The notes below the pieces were generated by a model that ran no database searches, had not been told where the DNA came from, and saw only the letters and a list, made by a program, of their open reading frames with translations. DNA of 15,925 bases from Stramenopiles sp. TOSAG23-6. Lineage: Eukaryota > Sar. This document shows, piece by piece, positions 13,929 to 15,925 of the stretch. Positions within the stretch are counted from its first letter, which is position 1; each line of letters begins with the position of its first letter. The translations under genes were made by a program, and so were the position numbers. The stretch lies in the NCBI GenBank assembly GCA_900128565.1, contig LT636102.1:1-15925 (forward strand), in the 5' to 3' direction.

Positions 13929-15925
13929 TAGTAGTAGTAGTAGTATCATTATCATCCTCACCTTTAGTATTTAAAATTGCCTCACATACAACATGCTTAT
14001 TTGTAATAATATTTATTGTATTATCAACATATAACAATAGATTATCTAGTTCATTCAAACTTTGAAGCTTATCAAATGACATTACATATATTGTGAAAAA
14101 ATATTTTTAAAAAAAATCTTTTAGGTACAAAATTTTTTTACCAAAAAAAAAAAATAAAATCAAAATTTAAAAAAAAATGCGACGTACATTCATTAAGGAA
14201 TTGACTACTTTTTTTTGCATCATTTCTTGAGATTTTAACTTTCCTGAAATATTGAAAAATATTTCAACATTTATTTGTTTTGTTAGATATGAAATTTTCA
14301 TTATAAAAAATCAAAGTAAATGTAGATGTAGATGAAAAGTCAGTGTTCGACGTATCTTTGGATTCCGTACTATTTTTTCATACCTAAAAAAATAAGTACA
14401 AAAAAATGGTACGGAATCCAATGATACGTCGAACAATGTGAAAAGTTGATCAATTATATTTTCATCATTTTTTGTGATATAACCTACCCACATTAGCTGC
14501 AGAAGTCGCATCTCTAATTGCAAGGATATTTTCCATCCAAAATTTAATTTTGTTTTTCATTTTATCTAATTCACTCTCTTGTTTGTATAGTAAAGATCTA
14601 TGTTCAGCTCTATATTGTTTCCTCATTTCAAAAAGTTCGTTATTATATCTGTACTGTAAAAAAAAGTTTCACTTTTTAATTTTATTAGTTTTTCTGTGAG
14701 AAAAAATATTAAAAAAAAAAACTCCAAAAAAAATTTAATTTTTTTTTTCATAGTAAATTTTGTACCTAACCAAAAAANAAAAAAAAAAAAAAAAAAAAGT
14801 AAAATGAAAAACACGTACACACTATTTAGATAATCGATTTCAGATATTGTGTTTCCCGTTTGTTTATGTAGTAATTTCAAATATAATTGTTTGGTACAAA
14901 CCTGTTCTGTTTGATGTTTTAGTTGTTCAATTTCTTTATCTGAAGTATATGACACTCTGTGTTGTAAAAAAATATAATAAAAAAAAATCTTTTTAGTTTT
15001 TTAGTTTTTTAGTTTAGGTACAAAATTATGTATGAAATCTTGTCTGAAATGTAAAATTTAAATTTAAATTTAAATTTAAATTTTCATTTTTTTTTTTCAA
15101 TTGTTTTTTGTATTAGGGTTAGGGATAGTAGGGTTAGGTACTTCAAATTTCTAAGAGATATTTCCTGTATTTCATTCATTTGTCTACTTTTATTTGTCTG
15201 TTCTATAATTTCATGTTGAGCAATATTTTTGTCCCCATTTAATTTCGTAATTTCTTTCTTAAGATTCAAGATTTCGTGTTGTGCGTTTTTATTCTCTTTT
15301 TTTAAAATCTTCAAATTTTGGTTTTTTTTCATGATTTCACATTGTGCATTACAGTATTCGGATTCGAGTTGTATTTCGTGTTCTAGATTTTGTTTGTTTG
15401 TTTCAAATAGAGTTTGAAATTTCTGGTCATGTTGGCGATTTCGTGTTTCCAAGATTTCTTCTTGAGTTTCAATCAGAGATGAAATGTTCAATGCATTCTT
15501 TGTTTCATAATCTATTAACTGTTTTTCAGCATCTACAATTGCTGATGCACAAAGTATTTTGGAAAAATATTTGAAAATTTTTCTATAAAAAAAAAATTTG
15601 TTAGGTACAAAATTTGTTTTTTTCGTAAAAAAAAAAAATAAATAAAATTTACTACAAAAAAAAAATAAAATAAAACATACAATATTTGATGTATTTTGTA
15701 GCATTTCCATCTTATTTTCTGCAGTTTGATTGTTTAAATATGCTTCTTTTAATTCATCTTGTAATCTCAATATCTCAATATTGTATTTTTTTTCAACGAC
15801 ATTTGACGATATTTTCAGTGTTGTATTTTTGAAAAATATTTGAAAAAAATCTAAAAAAATTTGTTAGGTACAAAATTTACTATAAAAAAAAATAAATAAA
15901 TAAAATAAAACATACTTGTCGCTGC
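12441..15925 (-). CDS. Coiled-coil and EF-hand protein, nine visible exons, 5' partial
   Basis: Proposed exons on the minus strand are 15925-15916, 15820-15681, 15551-15142, 14956-14819, 14648-14488, 14243-14188, 14085-13189, 13081-12990 and 12888-12441. They sum to 2352 nt, 783 residues and a TAA stop, in one frame. The N-terminal half is a long coiled coil (KKEITKLNGDKNIAQHEI, KEIEQLKHQTEQ, ELFEMRKQYRAEHRSLL). An Asp/Asn/Thr repeat region follows, with 16-residue (KKETILYAKHATKY) and 11-residue (KLDAINKLESE) tandem repeats, then four EF-hand-like loops: DYNGNGKVSFAE, KGDGDSWVEQHE, DLNHDKRLSFTE and DENHGGMILFDE. The third and fourth are complete only after splicing. The C-terminus is Lys/Ser-rich. 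A calcium-regulated cytoskeletal or flagellar role is plausible for this domain set but is inference. I cannot assign an orthologue. Confidence 0.78.
12626..12710 (+). mobile_element. Introner-family copy 10, antisense inside coding sequence
   Basis: On the + strand it reads GTATTTTATTTTTTTTACG, then TTCGTAGATAATTTTGTACC and TAACGATTTATTTTTTTTAC. It lies opposite to the EF-hand gene, and on the gene's strand it is read through as the lysine-rich segment KSLGTKLSTKKKRKKNKIQN. Being antisense it could not be spliced from that transcript. Confidence 0.6.
12889..12989 (-). mobile_element. Introner-like intron copy 11, non-AG 3' end
   Basis: It starts GTATGTTTTATTTTATTTT, carries TTCATACGAA and TTTTGTACCTAAC, and ends TTTTTCCAAAATAAC. 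To keep the fourth EF-hand (F-D-I-I-D-E-N-H-G-G) in frame, a GT start needs an end at ...AACA. The TAG at 12886-12884 gives a stop codon, and the next AG is also out of frame. The exact boundary is uncertain by a few bases. Confidence 0.68.
13082..13188 (-). mobile_element. Introner-like intron copy 12, flanking CATG repeat
   Basis: It starts GTATGTTTTATTTT, carries TTCGTACGAA and TTTTGTACCTAAC, and ends TTCACAATAC followed by AT. Splicing produces I-D-L-N-H-D-K-R-L-S-F-T-E-F, a textbook EF-hand loop across the junction. The nearest downstream AG (13069-13068) is out of frame and would destroy the loop. This is the best-supported non-AG intron in the window. Confidence 0.85.
13471..13536 (-). 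repeat. 33-bp tandem repeat in coding sequence
   Basis: Two copies of a 33-bp unit give the 11-residue repeat SEKLDAINKLE in the coiled-coil gene, one substitution apart in sight. Confidence 0.85.
13571..13666 (-). repeat. 48-bp tandem repeat in coding sequence
   Basis: Two practically identical 48-bp units code for KKETILYAKHATKYNN twice. Such near-identity suggests a recent duplication. Confidence 0.88.
13706..13936 (-). repeat. AAT/GAT triplet expansions coding Asn/Asp/Thr
   Basis: Long runs of ATT and ATC triplets on the + strand are read on the minus strand as Asn, Asp and Thr homopolymer-like stretches. Reading frame is kept throughout. Confidence 0.88.
14086..14187 (-). mobile_element. 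Introner-like intron copy 13, flanking AT duplication
   Basis: It starts GTACGTCGC, keeps TTTTGTACCTAA but has lost the palindrome, and ends TTCACAATATAT. The join L-M-N-V-M-S-F-D-K-L is in frame and links the short exon 14243-14188 to the long EF-hand exon. A GT-AG alternative (AG at 14069-14068) is also in frame, so this copy is only moderate evidence for a non-AG end. Confidence 0.68.
14244..14487 (-). other. GT-AG intron with degenerate introner core (copy 14) and a hAT MITE inside
   Basis: It starts GTAGGT and ends TTTTTCAATATTTCAG. The splice gives A-N-V-G-K-L-K-S-Q-E in frame. Near its 3' end it has a decayed core (AAATTTCATATCTAACAAA, on the minus strand) and GAAATATTTTTC, both family features. 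The 98-bp element at 14341-14438 makes it the longest intron seen. Confidence 0.78.
14341..14438. mobile_element. hAT-type MITE, 98 bp
   Basis: The ends read CAGTGTTCGACGTATC and GATACGTCGAACAATG, the start of inverted repeats of about 45 bp with only a few mismatches (TTGGATTCCGTA is shared inside), leaving almost no loop. The 8-bp direct repeat TGAAAAGT flanks it exactly (14333-14340 and 14439-14446). An 8-bp target duplication with a CAGTG-type terminus is the known signature of the hAT superfamily. It carries no coding sequence, so it is non-autonomous. Confidence 0.88.
14649..14818 (-). other. GT-AG intron with introner core in reverse orientation (copy 15)
   Basis: It starts GTACGTGTTTTTC and ends TTTTTTTTACAGTACAG. 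The join L-N-S-V-Y-N-N-E-L is in frame; 14820-14654 is an equally framed alternative. The family core lies at 14746-14770 on the + strand, opposite to the gene. An undetermined base (n) sits at 14777 in a homopolymer. Confidence 0.7.
14957..15141 (-). other. GT-AG intron with introner core and telomere-like repeat (copy 16)
   Basis: It starts GTACCTAACCCTA and ends TACAACACAG; the join R-N-L-K-V-S-Y-T-S-D is in frame. It contains CCCTAACCCTAA-type motifs directly after the donor site, a run of AAATTT units (about 15055-15083), and a core reading TTTCATACATAATTTTGTAC then CTAAAC. Confidence 0.75.
15552..15680 (-). mobile_element. Introner-like intron copy 17, flanking TT duplication
   Basis: It starts GTATGTTTTATTTTATTTT after TT and ends TTTTTCCAAAATAC followed by TT. 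Splicing gives T-S-N-I-C-A-S-A-I-V-D in frame. The internal AG (15584-15583) would shift the frame. Because the intron is a multiple of three without stops, it hides inside a long open frame. The TT flank shows that the duplicated dinucleotide is not fixed as AT. Confidence 0.8.
15821..15915 (-). mobile_element. Introner-like intron copy 18, flanking AA duplication
   Basis: It starts GTATGTTTTATTTTATTT after ACAA and ends TTTTTCAAAAATAC followed by AA. It carries ATAGTAAATTTTGTACC and TAACAAATTTTTTTAG. The join A-A-T-T-L-K-I-S is in frame. An AG at 15852-15851 is also in frame, so a GT-AG reading cannot be excluded here. Confidence 0.68.

Noticed and set aside
13679-14065. A plus-strand Ser/Leu/Val-rich protein
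   Set aside because: It is the antisense reading of Asn/Asp triplet expansions in the EF-hand gene.
13120-14082. A stand-alone gene starting at 14082
   Set aside because: The preceding exons join to it in frame with a long coiled coil, and the third EF-hand is only completed by the next exon.
14341-14438. Hairpin as a transcription terminator or structured RNA
   Set aside because: The exact 8-bp direct repeat and CAGTG terminus are explained better by a hAT MITE.
14311-14523. A short minus-strand gene
   Set aside because: It runs from the end of a coiled-coil exon into an intron and through the hAT MITE. It has no conserved sequence of its own.
1-15925. CRISPR array, from the many repeats of one motif
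   Set aside because: Copies are irregularly spaced, lie on both strands and sit in introns of eukaryotic genes.

Overview
The window is AT-rich nuclear DNA from a eukaryote. It has spliced genes, standard stop codons (TAA, TAG and TGA all end genes here) and scattered TTAGGG/CCCTAA repeats. The gene content (U-box/Sel1 proteins, a lectin-fold plus AP2/ERF protein, an EF-hand coiled-coil protein, an EGF/CCP-like membrane protein) suggests a unicellular protist, perhaps a stramenopile or alveolate. I cannot name it, and the lineage is inference.

Layout: (1) 1-3550, + strand: 3' part of a cysteine-rich EGF/CCP-like single-pass membrane protein with five introns, the first cut by the window edge. 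(2) 3742-5586 and 5983-7764, - strand: tandem intronless U-box, coiled-coil, Sel1-repeat paralogues; the second ends in an SP-RING-like zinc finger. (3) 7934-10581, - strand: a four-exon gene for a basic N-terminus, a laminin-G/concanavalin-like domain and an AP2/ERF domain. (4) 11026-12195, + strand: an intronless CDF-type cation transporter. (5) 12441-15925, - strand, open at the window edge: a nine-exon coiled-coil and four-EF-hand protein.

The main observation is a family of short (about 95-165 bp) related introns in three unrelated genes. In the sense of the gene, most start GTATGTTTTATTTT or GTACNT, carry a palindromic TTCGTACGAA or TTCATACGAA followed by TTTTGTACCTAAC, and end near CCAAAATAC. 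A 2-bp duplication (usually AT, also TT and AA) flanks many copies, so they look like introner elements that inserted as ready-made introns. Many have no AG at the 3' end. Joining the exons at the 2-bp duplications restores long reading frames and complete domains: the spliced coding lengths are multiples of three for all three genes (2325 nt for the complete one; 2961 nt and 2352 nt for the partial ones). Other copies end in ordinary AG, apparently after drift. Antisense copies also occur: one sits inside coding sequence as a lysine-rich stretch, one inside a GT-AG intron. One intron also holds a 98-bp hAT-type MITE with a perfect 8-bp target duplication.

The genes do not form an obvious pathway. 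Their shared feature is that three are crowded with these introns and three have none.
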